DNA from: Brevibacillus choshinensis
Lineage (GTDB): Bacteria; Bacillota; Bacilli; Brevibacillales; Brevibacillaceae
Assembly: GCF_001420695.1 (NCBI RefSeq)
Contig: NZ_LJJB01000010.1
Location: forward strand, 1,675,114 to 1,739,113
Direction: 5' to 3'
DNA length: 64,000 bases
Shown here: positions 27,514 to 36,851 of the stretch, piece by piece
Position numbering within the stretch: the stretch's first letter is position 1
Layout: every line of letters begins with the position of its first letter
Position numbers and translations under genes: made by a program
Notes under the pieces: generated by a model
The model's database searches: none
What the model was told of the DNA's origin: nothing
What the model saw: the letters and a program-made list of their open reading frames with translations, nothing else

Positions 27514-28287
27514 TTACCCCTCCCTCGATGCTTCTTGGGCATCGTGGCGAATGAGCTGCCAGATCTGGTCGACATACTGTTCAAATTGGGCACGGTACTG
27601 CTCTTGATCCCGCCCAATTTTCGGCATGTCAATCTGAATGATGCTCTTGATCTGACCCGGATGTCTCGACAAGACAATCACCCGATCCGCCAAATAAACG
27701 GCTTCCTGAATGTTGTGCGTCACATAGAGCGTGCTCAGCTTGGTGCGATTCCAGATCGTCAGCAGCTCTTCCTGCATGATGGTGCGGGTCTGCGCATCCA
27801 GCGCTGAAAAAGGCTCGTCCATCAGCAGCAGATCAGGCTCAATCGCCAGCGCACGGGCGATACCTGCACGCTGTCTCATCCCACCGGACAGCTGCTTTGG
27901 ATAGGCGCTCTCAAAGCCACTTAATCCTACCATCTCGATGTAATGCTTCCCTTTTTCCTGCTGTTCCTGCTTGCTGGCACCGCTCTCCTCCAGCCCGAAG
28001 ATCACATTCTCATACACACTTCGCCACGGGAATAGGGCGATTTCCTGAAAAACGATTCCCAGGCTCGGTTTCTTGCCGTTCGTACCTTCGAAGTAGACCG
28101 TTCCGTTTGTTGGCGACATCAGTCCACCCACGATGTTTAGCAAGGTGGACTTACCACAGCCACTGGGCCCTACCAATACAACAAACTCTTCCTTTTCAAT
28201 CGAAAAGTTGATGTTCTGCAAAGCGGTTACTTCTCTTTTTTTCGAGTCTACAAACGTTTTGTCGACGTTTTCAACAACGATTCTCAT
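27514..28287 (-). CDS. ABC importer ATPase, SsuB/TauB type
   Basis: The gene encodes 257 aa from ATG 28287, with GGAAGTG 7 bases upstream; a GTG three codons earlier is part of that site. Walker A GPSGCGKS (about 40-47), a Q-loop in FQEIALF, signature LSGGMRQR and Walker B LLLMDEP are intact, as is the switch His in VTHN. It drives the permease encoded just downstream. It starts 5 bases after the binding-protein stop, so the three genes form one transcript. Confidence 0.9.
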   Translation of the reverse strand: MRIVVENVDKTFVDSKKREVTALQNINFSIEKEEFVVLVGPSGCGKSTLLNIVGGLMSPTNGTVYFEGTNGKKPSLGIVFQEIALFPWRSVYENVIFGLEESGASKQEQQEKGKHYIEMVGLSGFESAYPKQLSGGMRQRAGIARALAIEPDLLLMDEPFSALDAQTRTIMQEELLTIWNRTKLSTLYVTHNIQEAVYLADRVIVLSRHPGQIKSIIQIDMPKIGRDQEQYRAQFEQYVDQIWQLIRHDAQEASREG

Positions 28288-28292
28288 GGTGT

Positions 28293-29351
28293 TCACTTCC
28301 CTAATTTCTGCACAGCTTCATCAAGCAATTGAGTGTTCACGATTTCAGTCGTGTCGATCGCTTTGTCGATCAGTTTTTCTTTGGCATACCATTCTACCTG
28401 TGTCTTGATGTCTGCCTCCAGCAATTTTCCGTCACGATCGATATATGGCAGACCTTTTTTGATCATATCAGGCTCTTGATCCGTGTACTTCGCGATAATG
28501 CCTACGACTTCATCGTAGTTCGCGCCTGGAACGATTTTACCGTCTTTTTTGGTCAGTACAGCATCGTAGTAGTAACGAGTCGCTTTTGCGTATGCTTTCA
28601 GGAAGCGTTCAGACGCATCCTTGTTATCAGCCAGCTTTGGAGAGAAGAAGATACCCGAAGTTTGGTAGTCCATCTCGTCGCCTACTTGCGCGATGACTTT
28701 GCCATAGCCCTCTTGTACGACTGTAGAGATGTTTGGCTCATTCAGCAAGATCGCGTCGACCTGTTTACTTTTCAGTGCTTCCATCAGACCTTTGATGCTG
28801 TTCAGCGGTACCAGCTGTACATCGCTCAGACCCAGTCCGTGTTTTTCCAACAGTCTGCCCGCCATGTAGTGGTACGTGGAGCCCGTTTGGGTGATCCCAA
28901 TCTTCTTGCCCTTTAGCTCTTCAATGCTTTTAAGGGGTGAATCGCTTGGGAACAACAAAGCGGAGGAGGAGTAGCCCTTCTGCTCTCTACCTTTATCTGC
29001 AACGATGACCAGCTTTTGTCCGCCGGCAACCATATTGTACAAGCTAGCAGTAATCCCTGTTGCCCCTACATCTACGCTTCCAGCAGCAGTCGCCACGGCG
29101 ATTGGTTGAGCAGCCTCAAACCATTTGGCTTGCGCGTCGATGTTTTCTTCTTTAAAAAAGCCTTTTTCGATCCCGATAAACAGCGGTGCAGAGCTGGTCA
29201 ATTTTAGCATGCCAATGTCCACTTTAACGGCTTCTGAAGCTTGTCCTGCCTGCGGGCTTGCCGCCTGATCTCCTTCTGACTTGCCACAGCCCACGAGTGC
29301 CAGGGACAGTGCCAATGCTGCACTTAGAAGTATACTAGCTGATTTCTTCAC
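28293..29351 (-). CDS. Substrate-binding lipoprotein, NitT/TauT family
   Basis: The gene encodes 352 aa from GTG 29351, with GGAGGG 8 bases upstream. A lipoprotein signal ends in LVGC (Cys about 22). The mature part is a type-2 periplasmic-binding fold with the TauA/SsuA pattern: IGIEKGFFKEENID, then VDVGATGI, and GKKIGITQTGSTYHYM in the second lobe. The ligand cannot be read from sequence; alkyl sulfonates, taurine or pyrimidine precursors are all possible. No riboswitch is visible in the short leader. It is the first gene of the ABC operon. Confidence 0.88.
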   Translation of the reverse strand: MKKSASILLSAALALSLALVGCGKSEGDQAASPQAGQASEAVKVDIGMLKLTSSAPLFIGIEKGFFKEENIDAQAKWFEAAQPIAVATAAGSVDVGATGITASLYNMVAGGQKLVIVADKGREQKGYSSSALLFPSDSPLKSIEELKGKKIGITQTGSTYHYMAGRLLEKHGLGLSDVQLVPLNSIKGLMEALKSKQVDAILLNEPNISTVVQEGYGKVIAQVGDEMDYQTSGIFFSPKLADNKDASERFLKAYAKATRYYYDAVLTKKDGKIVPGANYDEVVGIIAKYTDQEPDMIKKGLPYIDRDGKLLEADIKTQVEWYAKEKLIDKAIDTTEIVNTQLLDEAVQKLGK

Positions 29352-29434
29352 GATTCGTTACCCTCCAGTTAGTAGTAGTTTTCCTATCTAATTTTAATTA
29401 TATTTCGACAAAATAACACAAAAACCTGTATAGA

Positions 29435-29935
29435 TCAATGTTTCCATCGTAATAAACGCTCGTCTCCGTCCTGTAAAAGTCTGGTCATATAAACAATTTG
29501 ACCGGTGTGGTAGGAGTAATGGGAAGTTGTATGATAAAGAATTTCCAGGATTGTTTTTTGGTAGGAGGCAATCCCTGCACCTGGCGGATACACAATCGTG
29601 ACTTCCCGGTGAAAGTCTTCCTCTGACAGACGCTCTATTTCCTTACGCGACTGCTCCCGGACACGGAACAAATGATCATAGAGCTCCTCGGACGAATAGG
29701 TTCCCTCTGCCAAAAATTCCGCCGAGCGTTCGCGAACAAAAGGCTTGCCCCCGATGGCGCTCACCACATTTTGATATTCATTCCCCGCCAAATGAAGGCA
29801 CAAATTCCCGATGCTGTTGGTACTTTCTCGCCCTTTTTTCCAGACCAGCTCCTCTGGCAGCCGATCCAACGCTTTTTTAATGCGATCCAGCTCCGTATCT
29901 AGCAAATTCAAGGTCTGCTTGTAAAAAAGATGCAT
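29435..29935 (-). CDS. DinB-like (DUF1572-type) metal-binding protein
   Basis: The gene encodes 166 aa from ATG 29935, behind GAGGGAG. It is a four-helix protein with His in LCLHLAGN and the late pair HTTSHYSYHTGQI, matching the three-His metal site of DinB/YfiT folds. Such proteins often act in low-molecular-weight thiol transfer (bacillithiol S-transferases) or are uncharacterised. Its promoter (30032-30060) is well formed and overlapped by a Fur-like 7-1-7 box, suggesting metal or oxidative-stress control. It is not co-oriented closely enough with the ABC genes to be in their operon. Confidence 0.8.
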   Translation of the reverse strand: MHLFYKQTLNLLDTELDRIKKALDRLPEELVWKKGRESTNSIGNLCLHLAGNEYQNVVSAIGGKPFVRERSAEFLAEGTYSSEELYDHLFRVREQSRKEIERLSEEDFHREVTIVYPPGAGIASYQKTILEILYHTTSHYSYHTGQIVYMTRLLQDGDERLLRWKH

Positions 29936-30031
29936 GTTCTCCCTCTTTTCTCCATGAAGTGATAAGGAATTTTCCCCTAATCGTATCATTGATCACAAAG
30001 AATGACGAACGGCGCTGTGAGAAGTGGCCAC

Positions 30032-30060
30032 ATTCTATTGACACCGATAATTGTTATCAA
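30032..30060 (-). promoter_or_regulatory. Promoter of the DinB-like gene with Fur-like box
   Basis: On the minus strand TTGATA (30060-30055), a 17-bp spacer and TAGAAT (30037-30032) form a good housekeeping promoter about 100 bp before the start codon. GATAATTGTTATCA (30046-30059) matches the 7-1-7 TGATAATnATTATCA pattern of Fur-family regulators at 12 of 14 informative positions. It covers the -35 and part of the spacer, a position that would repress. Confidence 0.6.
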
Positions 30061-30108
30061 AAATATTGTGTACTATGTAAGCTCGACCCTTTTTGGGACC
30101 ACGACGCT

Positions 30109-30120
30109 GACACTTGTGTC
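30109..30120. promoter_or_regulatory. Palindromic operator 1, probable TetR site
   Basis: GACACTTGTGTC is a palindrome with GACAC/GTGTC half-sites. It is one of three related sites spaced 32 and 34 bp centre to centre, directly downstream of the TetR gene. Confidence 0.6.
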
Positions 30121-30140
30121 GGTAATGAACAAAAAATAAT

Positions 30141-30152
30141 GACACAAATGTC
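30141..30152. promoter_or_regulatory. Palindromic operator 2, probable TetR site
   Basis: GACACAAATGTC matches the GACAC-N2-GTGTC pattern with one half-site change and is flanked by T and A that extend the palindrome. A TATAAT on the plus strand lies just beside it (30158-30163) but has no gene to serve. Confidence 0.55.
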
Positions 30153-30174
30153 AGTGTTATAATTCCACACTCCC

Positions 30175-30186
30175 GACACCAGTGTC
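30175..30186. promoter_or_regulatory. Palindromic operator 3, probable TetR site overlapping a TTGACA
   Basis: GACACCAGTGTC has both exact half-sites. On the minus strand it forms part of TTGACA (30188-30183), a perfect -35 hexamer. No strong -10 sits at the right distance (AATTAT at 18 bp is the best), so the promoter is tentative. Confidence 0.55.
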
Positions 30187-30190
30187 AATT

Positions 30191-30784
30191 TTAAGATATA
30201 GCAACATTGTGTCTATCTTTTACCCCATATCCATCCAGTAGGACCTGAAAGATCATGTCGTTCCACTCTGCCTCCGGGGTCGTCCTGCTTTTTGGGATCT
30301 GGATCGCCTGAAACAGCAAGCTGGCAATCAGACTGCTCGGGAGATCCTGGCGAATGGACCCCGCTTCTTTGCAGGAATCAATCACTTCAGTCAGCACGCT
30401 GGTCAATGTATGGTGTTGCTGGCGCAAGGTCACCAAGTCTTTTTGGACGCTCGGGGAAGACTCCCCATTCACGAATGGAGCAAACAACAGGATTTGATGC
30501 AGATGCGCGTATTTCATAAACGAGTCGAAGATCTTTCTCAGCTTTTCCATGGGTACAGAGATGGCATCCAGTCCCTCATATTCCGCCATAATCGTGTCCA
30601 TGAGATGCACCATGAGAGAAGCGATCAGCTCGTCCTTATTGGAAAAATACTCGTAGATGGTGCTGCGACTCACGCCCAGTTGATCGGAAACAAGCTTGAA
30701 ATGAAAGCCTGCATACCCTTTTTCGACCAGGATTTTTCCTGTCGCAGCGTACAGCTCATTGATGTTCATTTTTTGTTTTGCCAT
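30191..30784 (-). CDS. TetR-family transcriptional regulator
   Basis: The gene encodes 197 aa. The start is ATG 30784 or the ATG directly before it, both behind AGAGGG. The N-terminal helix-turn-helix (about 10-55) has the TetR signature: a Gly-Tyr-Ala motif, then SRSTIYEYFSNKDELIASL. The C-terminal helical ligand pocket shows no known ligand class. Three palindromic GACAC-type sites lie beyond its stop codon and upstream of the DinB-like gene. These are its most likely targets, so DinB or a nearby transcript may be regulated. Ligand unknown. Confidence 0.88.
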   Translation of the reverse strand: MAKQKMNINELYAATGKILVEKGYAGFHFKLVSDQLGVSRSTIYEYFSNKDELIASLMVHLMDTIMAEYEGLDAISVPMEKLRKIFDSFMKYAHLHQILLFAPFVNGESSPSVQKDLVTLRQQHHTLTSVLTEVIDSCKEAGSIRQDLPSSLIASLLFQAIQIPKSRTTPEAEWNDMIFQVLLDGYGVKDRHNVAIS

Positions 30785-30925
30785 CATCAACGCCCTCTTT
30801 ACCTGCTTATCAGATACAAGGATCTGACAAATATCGATTATGAACAGTTTACACAAGCTAACCCAGAACCTCAACCCTATGCATCTATCCTAATCATTGG
30901 AAGCATCGCTCCCCTTCGCAAAATG

Positions 30926-30959
30926 CAAAAGAGACGGGTGGGAACACCACCAGTCTCTT
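30926..30959 (-). terminator. Terminator of the peptide/cyanophycinase operon
   Basis: AAGAGACgGGTGG (30929-30941) pairs with CCACCaGTCTCTT (30947-30959). On the minus strand it is followed by Ts. It lies 12 bp after the cyanophycinase stop. Confidence 0.8.
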
Positions 30960-30970
30960 CGCGTGCCTGT

Positions 30971-32224
30971 TTACTTTTTACCTCCATTACCTTCCTTCAC
31001 TTGCACTTCAATTGGCGTGAATTCCATGTTCACATGTAGGATGGACGTGGCGTACTCGTCAGCATCGTAGTATCCTTGGGTAGCCTTTGACTTGCTAAAC
31101 ACGACGCTTACTCCCGTTCCTTTGTCCTTTTTCTCCTCCATCGTAAAGGCAAGTCCACGCGCCTTATCAGCCGTATTGTCTGCCAGATCATCCAGCAGGG
31201 CAAGCTTGGCGGCATCCAGCCCAAAAATATTGGTGTTCAATTGGTTTCCTTCGTAATACTCTTTTCCTTTTGGAATCAACGTCTTGGACGGCTCGAGGGT
31301 AAACTTCTTGGTCACGTAGTTGTAAATGTCGCCTTTTTCTAAATACGATACATCCAGATCTTGATACACGCCCTTTTTGCTGAGGCTGGCTTTCGATGCA
31401 TCGATCAGGAACATTCCGCTCTCACCGATGACCTGAATTTCTGGTCCGGTAACTACCATCGCTGAATTCTCATCAATACCAAAGCCGTAATCGACCTTTT
31501 CCTGCACCAGTGCCACGACTAGACGCCCGATACGGCCACGCTTGCTAAAATGCTGGTCGACGATACCGCCATCGAAGAAGCCGAGCCCTTTTGTTACCCA
31601 CAGACCTGGTTTTTGCTCATCGTACGTCACCCCTAGCTGGAGCGCTTCGAGTGATGTAGCATTCTGGATCATGGTTTTGGACATGATCGCTGCCCCTGCA
31701 GAAGTACCTGCGACCATACCGCCGTTTTGATAAACCTCCCATACGGCATTCAAAGCCTTGGTGTTGGATCCGTCGGTATTATAAAACGCTTTGGTAATTC
31801 GCGCCTGGTCTCCACCTACAAAGAAGAACGCGGTGCATTCGGAGATCTGGCTCACGACTCCCTCATCGTTTACCTTTTCTTCGTAGTTGCTCTCAGTGAT
31901 CTCGATGATTCGCACTTGATCGCCAGGTACGCCATAGTCTTCAAAATCCTTTTTCATTGCTTTCGAAGAACTCATAGAAGCGCTCGCCGTTGGAAAAATA
32001 CCGATTATGGCGTTCTTCTTTCCACCAGCCAGTTCAATCATGCGGTTGTACAGCTCGGCGTTATCGGATTTGTTGGCACCGCCGATGATCACCAAGCTGC
32101 CCTTTTCGGACTCGGTGTCTGCTTGAGCGTTTGCCTCCGACAATCCCAAAGTCACAGCTAGCAGAGCTGTGAGCAACGTCGCTACCACTTTCGAGAAGCC
32201 TTTGTTCCACACGAAACTCATCAT
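30971..32224 (-). CDS. Secreted cyanophycinase (peptidase S51)
   Basis: The gene encodes 417 aa. A signal peptide (about 1-33, ending ANA) exports the enzyme. The peptidase S51 core shows the nucleophile motif GTSAGA with Ser175 and the cyanophycinase signature DQHFSKRGRIGRL. The enzyme releases beta-Asp-Arg dipeptides from cyanophycin, the arginine-aspartate storage polymer of other bacteria. About 130 residues after the core form a beta-rich C-terminal extension. GGGAGGAAG precedes the ATG. It is the last gene of a seven-gene operon with a dipeptide importer, which fits cleavage outside and uptake of the products. The related S51 enzyme dipeptidase E is smaller and cytosolic. Confidence 0.88.
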   Translation of the reverse strand: MMSFVWNKGFSKVVATLLTALLAVTLGLSEANAQADTESEKGSLVIIGGANKSDNAELYNRMIELAGGKKNAIIGIFPTASASMSSSKAMKKDFEDYGVPGDQVRIIEITESNYEEKVNDEGVVSQISECTAFFFVGGDQARITKAFYNTDGSNTKALNAVWEVYQNGGMVAGTSAGAAIMSKTMIQNATSLEALQLGVTYDEQKPGLWVTKGLGFFDGGIVDQHFSKRGRIGRLVVALVQEKVDYGFGIDENSAMVVTGPEIQVIGESGMFLIDASKASLSKKGVYQDLDVSYLEKGDIYNYVTKKFTLEPSKTLIPKGKEYYEGNQLNTNIFGLDAAKLALLDDLADNTADKARGLAFTMEEKKDKGTGVSVVFSKSKATQGYYDADEYATSILHVNMEFTPIEVQVKEGNGGKK

Positions 32225-32247
32225 TGATCTTCCTCCCTTTCCATCTC

Positions 32248-33285
32248 TTAGCTACAAACAGAACTCGCAAACGCTTTCCCTTCCTTCAAACAAAAAACTG
32301 GCTCGACGCTTCCGACACGCTCCCCTCTTCTGTTCCTGACAACCGGTACATGAAAATCCAGCAACGCTGCTGCTTCTGCAGGGCTCAACTCCTCTAGCTG
32401 CCGCAATACCTCCACCGCAGCAGGATACGCAGATCTCCAATTGCCATCGGCTACCTTGATGGCAATACCGATTCCTTTCTCGAGTAGTCCCAGACTGTAC
32501 ACTCCTTCAGCCCCACCTTTGGCAATCACTCTGCCCTTGGTGATCTTCATCACCTCTGTGCAAAATTCTTGCGACCCGCTCACCATCTCCGGATATTGCA
32601 TCATGGCCTGTGTAATTCGCTGGATGGATTGCTTGAGCGAGGGTGGTTGAATATCACCAGGATGCGCGAGTTTGGCAAACACCTGCGCCAGCTTCGTCAA
32701 TGGAATCGCAAAATTCGGAACCCCACATCCATCGATACCTGTCAGAACTTGATCTTCCTTCATTTCAGCCAGCTCGAGGAGGGCATCCAACACTTTTCTC
32801 TGCACAGGGTGCTCGGGTTGATGATAGCTGTCGATGTCGCTTTCCAAATGCATGGCCAGCGCCAGCATGCCTGTATGCTTTCCGGAGCAATTGTTATGGA
32901 TTTGCCCTGGCTCTATCTGCTTTCGGACCAGCTCCAGATAGCGCTCCTGGCTGTAAGGCGGATGTACGCCACATTGGAGATTTTCTTCCTGCAACCCGAT
33001 CCGAAACAGCATGGAACGGACCACCTGTGTGTGCTGCTCTTCGCCGTTATGGGAGCCACAACAGATCGCAATCTCTTTGTCATTTAATAAAAAACGATCT
33101 GCCGCTCCTGATTGAACGAGAGGAATAGCTTGTATCGGCTTGAGCGAAGAGCGGGTAAAGGTCATTCGCTCGACATCGCCTACTCCATACAGCAGATTTC
33201 CACGCCAATCGACGACTGCAATGCTTCCTGTATGTACACTCTCGATATGATTTCCGCGTTTGACTACGACTAACGTTTCTTCCAT
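32248..33285 (-). CDS. Asparaginase-II-type (AnsA2-like) amidohydrolase
   Basis: The gene encodes 345 aa from ATG 33285, behind AGGAGAGGA. It belongs to the Asparaginase_II family (Rhizobium etli type), unrelated to E. coli AnsA/B. SSLKPIQAIPL, CCGSHNGE and HNNCSGKHTGM carry the Ser/Lys/Cys active-site residues. There is no signal peptide, so it acts in the cytosol. Members hydrolyse asparagine or are uncharacterised. Its place between a dipeptide importer and a cyanophycinase suggests work on beta-aspartyl products. It is 23 bp before the cyanophycinase gene and 14 bp after oppF. Confidence 0.85.
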   Translation of the reverse strand: MEETLVVVKRGNHIESVHTGSIAVVDWRGNLLYGVGDVERMTFTRSSLKPIQAIPLVQSGAADRFLLNDKEIAICCGSHNGEEQHTQVVRSMLFRIGLQEENLQCGVHPPYSQERYLELVRKQIEPGQIHNNCSGKHTGMLALAMHLESDIDSYHQPEHPVQRKVLDALLELAEMKEDQVLTGIDGCGVPNFAIPLTKLAQVFAKLAHPGDIQPPSLKQSIQRITQAMMQYPEMVSGSQEFCTEVMKITKGRVIAKGGAEGVYSLGLLEKGIGIAIKVADGNWRSAYPAAVEVLRQLEELSPAEAAALLDFHVPVVRNRRGERVGSVEPVFCLKEGKAFASSVCS

Positions 33286-33299
33286 TTGAGTTCCTCTCC

Positions 33300-34268
33300 T
33301 TAGGTGAACAGATGGCACGCTACTAGATGATCCTCTGCTGCCTCGATGAGGAGCGGCCTCTCCTTTTTGCAGATCTCCATCGCCTTCGGACATCGAGTGA
33401 CAAACGCGCAGCCTTGTGGCGGATTCACAGGGGAAGGCACTTCTCCACGCAGAAGAATGCGCTCCTTTTTCTTGCGCGGATCCGCCGCTGGAATGGCAGA
33501 AAGCAGGGACTGCGTGTAGGGATGCAAGGGATTTTCGTATATTTTTTCAGCAGCACCGATCTCTACCATTCTGCCTAAATACATGACGCCCAATCGATTG
33601 CACAAATGATGGACGACAGCCAGATCATGTGAAATGAACAAATACGTAAGCTTGAATTCTTCCTGCAAATCCTGCAGCAAATTGAGAATCTGCGATTGAA
33701 TCGATACATCCAGCGCGGATACGGGCTCGTCGGCGACAATCAGCTCAGGCTTTAGGATTAATGCTCGCGCAATGCATATTCGCTGCCGCTGTCCCCCGGA
33801 AAATTCATGCGCGTACCGCTTCAAATAAGCCCGATTCAGTCCGCAGACTTCCATCATCTCCGCAATTTTTCGCTTCCTCTCTTCCGGATCACCTATCTGA
33901 TGGGCTTTCAATGGTTCTTCGAGAATTTCCTCAACCGTGAGTCGCGGATTGAGAGAAGCGTACGGATCTTGAAACACCATCTGCATGTTCTTGCGTTTCA
34001 TCCTCATCTGCGCAGTCGACATCCCTGCCAAATCTTCCTGGTCAAATAACACTTGACCCGATGTCGGCTTGATCAGATTCAGGATCGCACGCCCCGTTGT
34101 TGATTTGCCGCAGCCGGATTCCCCCACCAGTCCAAATGTTTCTCCTTTGGCAATGGTAAAAGAAACGTCATCGACCGCACGGACATATCCTTGCGTGCGC
34201 TGCAGGAATCCCTTTTTCACCGGAAAATGAACGTGCAGTTGCTTTACTTCCAATAACGATTCCGTCAT
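33300..34268 (-). CDS. Oligopeptide/dipeptide ABC ATPase, OppF/DppF type
   Basis: The gene encodes 322 aa. Walker A GESGCGKS (about 46-53), signature FSGGQRQR, Walker B LIVADEP and switch ISHD are intact. A C-terminal oligo/dipeptide domain with CAFVTRCP follows. It pairs with the OppD-type ATPase encoded 12 bp upstream to power the OppBC permease. It is the fifth gene of the sigma-54 operon. Confidence 0.93.
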   Translation of the reverse strand: MTESLLEVKQLHVHFPVKKGFLQRTQGYVRAVDDVSFTIAKGETFGLVGESGCGKSTTGRAILNLIKPTSGQVLFDQEDLAGMSTAQMRMKRKNMQMVFQDPYASLNPRLTVEEILEEPLKAHQIGDPEERKRKIAEMMEVCGLNRAYLKRYAHEFSGGQRQRICIARALILKPELIVADEPVSALDVSIQSQILNLLQDLQEEFKLTYLFISHDLAVVHHLCNRLGVMYLGRMVEIGAAEKIYENPLHPYTQSLLSAIPAADPRKKKERILLRGEVPSPVNPPQGCAFVTRCPKAMEICKKERPLLIEAAEDHLVACHLFT

Positions 34269-34280
34269 GATCGTCCTCCG

Positions 34281-35252
34281 TTACTCCGCATACAACCAGC
34301 AGCGGCAAGAATGACCTTGCTTGAGCTCCTGCAATTCGGGATGTTCTTGGTCACATCGCTCCACAGCACGATCACATCGATCGAGAAAACGACAGCCTTT
34401 ACTAACGGACCCAGCAGGAGGAACCTGTCCAGCGATGGAAAACAGGCGTCGCTTTTTCTCCCCCAGGGTGGGGATCGATTCCATCAGCCCACGCGTATAC
34501 GGGTGCTTTGGGTCGTGAAAAAGCGTATCCACGTCCGCCTCCTCCACGATCTCACCCGCATACATGACGATCACACGGTCACACATCTCCGCCACGACTC
34601 CCAAATCATGCGTGATGAACAGAATGGCCGTTTCTGTTTTCTCCTTTAGCTCTCGCATCAAATCGAGAATCTGCGCCTGTATCGTGACATCGAGAGCCGT
34701 CGTCGGTTCATCGGCGATCAGCAGCTGCGGCTGACAAGCCAGACCCATCGCAATCATGACGCGCTGCCGCATCCCTCCCGATAATTCATGGGGATAGCTC
34801 GAGTAAATCTGCTCCGCGCGTGGAATTCCTACCAGCTTGAGCATCTCGATTGAGCGCGCTTTCGCTTCTTTCTTGGTCAGCTTGGTATGGAGCAGGATTC
34901 CTTCATCCAACTGCCTGCCAATCGTAAAAACGGGCGTGAGGGATGTCATCGGTTCCTGAAAAATCATCGAGATTTCATTCCCACGTATCTCGTTCATCTG
35001 CTTTTCCTTGAGGCAGAGCAGGTCGACTCCTTTGTAAAGAATCTCGCCAGCGACGATCTTCCCCGGTGGTGTCGGCACCAGTCCCATAATAGACAGAGAC
35101 GTGACGCTTTTTCCGCAGCCCGATTCCCCTACCAGACCCAAGGTCTCGCCCTTCTTTACATGAAAGGAGATTCCATGGACGACCGAGAACTCTTTTTCCT
35201 CGTTGCGAAAATGAACCGTGAGTCCTTTTACCGCAAGCATTGCTTCTTCCAA
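34281..35252 (-). CDS. Oligopeptide/dipeptide ABC ATPase, OppD/DppD type
   Basis: The gene encodes 323 aa from a TTG start at 35252. AGGAGG lies 9 bases upstream, while the next ATG, four codons in, is poorly placed. Walker A GESGCGKS, signature LSGGMRQR, Walker B LLIADEP and ITHD are present. The C-terminal Cys cluster (CRFLDRC, then two more Cys) matches the metal-cluster-like tail of DppD proteins. It forms the ATPase pair with the OppF-type gene downstream. Confidence 0.92.
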   Translation of the reverse strand: MEEAMLAVKGLTVHFRNEEKEFSVVHGISFHVKKGETLGLVGESGCGKSVTSLSIMGLVPTPPGKIVAGEILYKGVDLLCLKEKQMNEIRGNEISMIFQEPMTSLTPVFTIGRQLDEGILLHTKLTKKEAKARSIEMLKLVGIPRAEQIYSSYPHELSGGMRQRVMIAMGLACQPQLLIADEPTTALDVTIQAQILDLMRELKEKTETAILFITHDLGVVAEMCDRVIVMYAGEIVEEADVDTLFHDPKHPYTRGLMESIPTLGEKKRRLFSIAGQVPPAGSVSKGCRFLDRCDRAVERCDQEHPELQELKQGHSCRCWLYAE

Positions 35253-35265
35253 AGCACTCCACCTC

Positions 35266-36840
35266 CTAATCCTTCATTTTCGGGTCTAGCGCATCCCGTA
35301 GCCCATCGCCAAGCAGGTTGAAGCTGAGAACGGTGATGACGATCGCGAGGCCAGGAAAAAAGGTGGGATGAAACAAATTTCGGCTGTTGTCCTTCGCTGC
35401 ACTGAGCATGGCGCCCCACTCGGGAGCCGTGATGTCCCCGCCCAGACCTAGAAAGCTGAGCGAAGCCCCGATCAGGATGGCCGTCCCGATCCGCATCGTC
35501 AAATAAACCATGACCACGGACATCGTACCGGGGAAAATGTGCCGTATGATAATCACTGAATCTCGGACGCCGATCGAGCGGGCCGCTTCTACGTAGGTCA
35601 TTTCCTTTAAGGCCAGAGCACTCCCCCGTACGATCCGGATAAAAATCGGGATCGTGAAAACGGCCACCGCAAAAATGATATTGGTTATACCCGGGCCTAA
35701 TAAGGCAATCACAGCGATGGCCAGCAGAATTCCCGGAAAGGCCAACAATACGTCCGTGAACCTCGTGATAAGTCCGTCCATCCACTTGCCGTAATAACCC
35801 GCAATCAGCCCCAGCACGGTACCAATAGCCGCTCCGATCGCCACGGAAACAAAGCCGATCAGAAGGGTCTCCCTCGTTCCTACGAGTACGCGTGACAAAA
35901 TATCTCGATTCTGATGATCGGTGCCAAACCAATGCAAGCTAGAAGGCGGCTGGTGCTTGTATCCATTGATCAAATCAACTTGCAGCTCTCCTGGCTGAAG
36001 TCGGATAGGAACGGGCTCTGACATGGGTACGTTCACGGCAATGGGCAAGATCGTGGAAATGCCATCCACAGATACTTTGATTTTGCCGATACCACTTCCG
36101 ACAGCTTGGATCGTACCATCCTCGCTGACATTCACAACTCCTGGCTCAACGGCTTCAAAGGACAGCCCCCGAGATTCCGCGGATGGCGGCGAGTTAGAAA
36201 ACCCGCTGTTGGAAAATCCATCGGTAGACACAGGCTTGGAAGCTTCTACAGCCATGTCTTTCTCAGCAAATGCAATAAGCTGATCGAACCCCTTAACTTC
36301 ACTGCCGTCCGTCAAAACCCCAGCCACCTCTGCTTTGACTGTCTCGCCCGGTTGTAGCGACTGCTTCGGAATGGTGGCAATCAGTTGGGACAAATACACC
36401 TCTTTATCATCCTGATCCGAGACGACTACCTTAAAGCGTGAGGTCAGATCTCCTCTGGATACGAGAATCGTCGTGGAGCCATCCCCACTCGCATTGACTA
36501 AGACACTGCCCTCCGTTTTTCGCGCGGACGCGATTTGCCTGTCCTTGCTCTCCAAGCTCACCTGGTCGAGTTCGTTACCTGACTTTTTACTTCCATCACT
36601 CATCACCAGATCCAGCGGGATGCTCGTGCTCGTCATCTGACTGACTTCGATTCCTTTCGCCTGATACTGATCGGTTACCGGACGATGGGGATCAAAAGGA
36701 GCGAGCCACGGGGCGAGCATTCCAACAAATACGATCACGGCCACCACACCGAGGGAGAGCACCGCGACTCGTTGCTTGCCAAACTTCTTTAGAAACGTCC
36801 GAAAAGGAGAGGGGGATTTGATCTCTTTGGTCTGCATCAT
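35266..36840 (-). CDS. OppC/DppC permease with a large extracellular Ig-like insertion
   Basis: The gene encodes 524 aa where the family is usually near 300. Helix 1 is at about 24-46. The usual second block ([13 protein letters not shown], 306-318) comes about 240 residues later instead of about 40. The insertion (about 60-275) is beta-rich, with two repeats resembling bacterial Ig-like (Big2) domains, about 66-142 and 150-271. The second contains [16 protein letters not shown], a typical Big2 strand pair. A low-complexity [10 protein letters not shown] spacer splits it. Since the loop follows helix 1 it faces outside, next to the binding protein. The rest is a normal OppC core with an EAA loop. 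GAGGAAAATC precedes the ATGATG start. Confidence 0.9.
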   Translation of the reverse strand: MMQTKEIKSPSPFRTFLKKFGKQRVAVLSLGVVAVIVFVGMLAPWLAPFDPHRPVTDQYQAKGIEVSQMTSTSIPLDLVMSDGSKKSGNELDQVSLESKDRQIASARKTEGSVLVNASGDGSTTILVSRGDLTSRFKVVVSDQDDKEVYLSQLIATIPKQSLQPGETVKAEVAGVLTDGSEVKGFDQLIAFAEKDMAVEASKPVSTDGFSNSGFSNSPPSAESRGLSFEAVEPGVVNVSEDGTIQAVGSGIGKIKVSVDGISTILPIAVNVPMSEPVPIRLQPGELQVDLINGYKHQPPSSLHWFGTDHQNRDILSRVLVGTRETLLIGFVSVAIGAAIGTVLGLIAGYYGKWMDGLITRFTDVLLAFPGILLAIAVIALLGPGITNIIFAVAVFTIPIFIRIVRGSALALKEMTYVEAARSIGVRDSVIIIRHIFPGTMSVVMVYLTMRIGTAILIGASLSFLGLGGDITAPEWGAMLSAAKDNSRNLFHPTFFPGLAIVITVLSFNLLGDGLRDALDPKMKD

Positions 36841-36851
36841 GATTTTCCTCG

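Noticed and set aside
29352-29434. Riboswitch or T-box in the leader of the NitT/TauT-type ABC operon
   Set aside because: The leader is short and AT-rich, with no conserved aptamer-like stem pattern.
30158-30163. Perfect TATAAT on the plus strand between the TetR operators
   Set aside because: No acceptable -35 lies upstream and no plus-strand gene follows; on the other strand it is simply AT-rich operator spacing.
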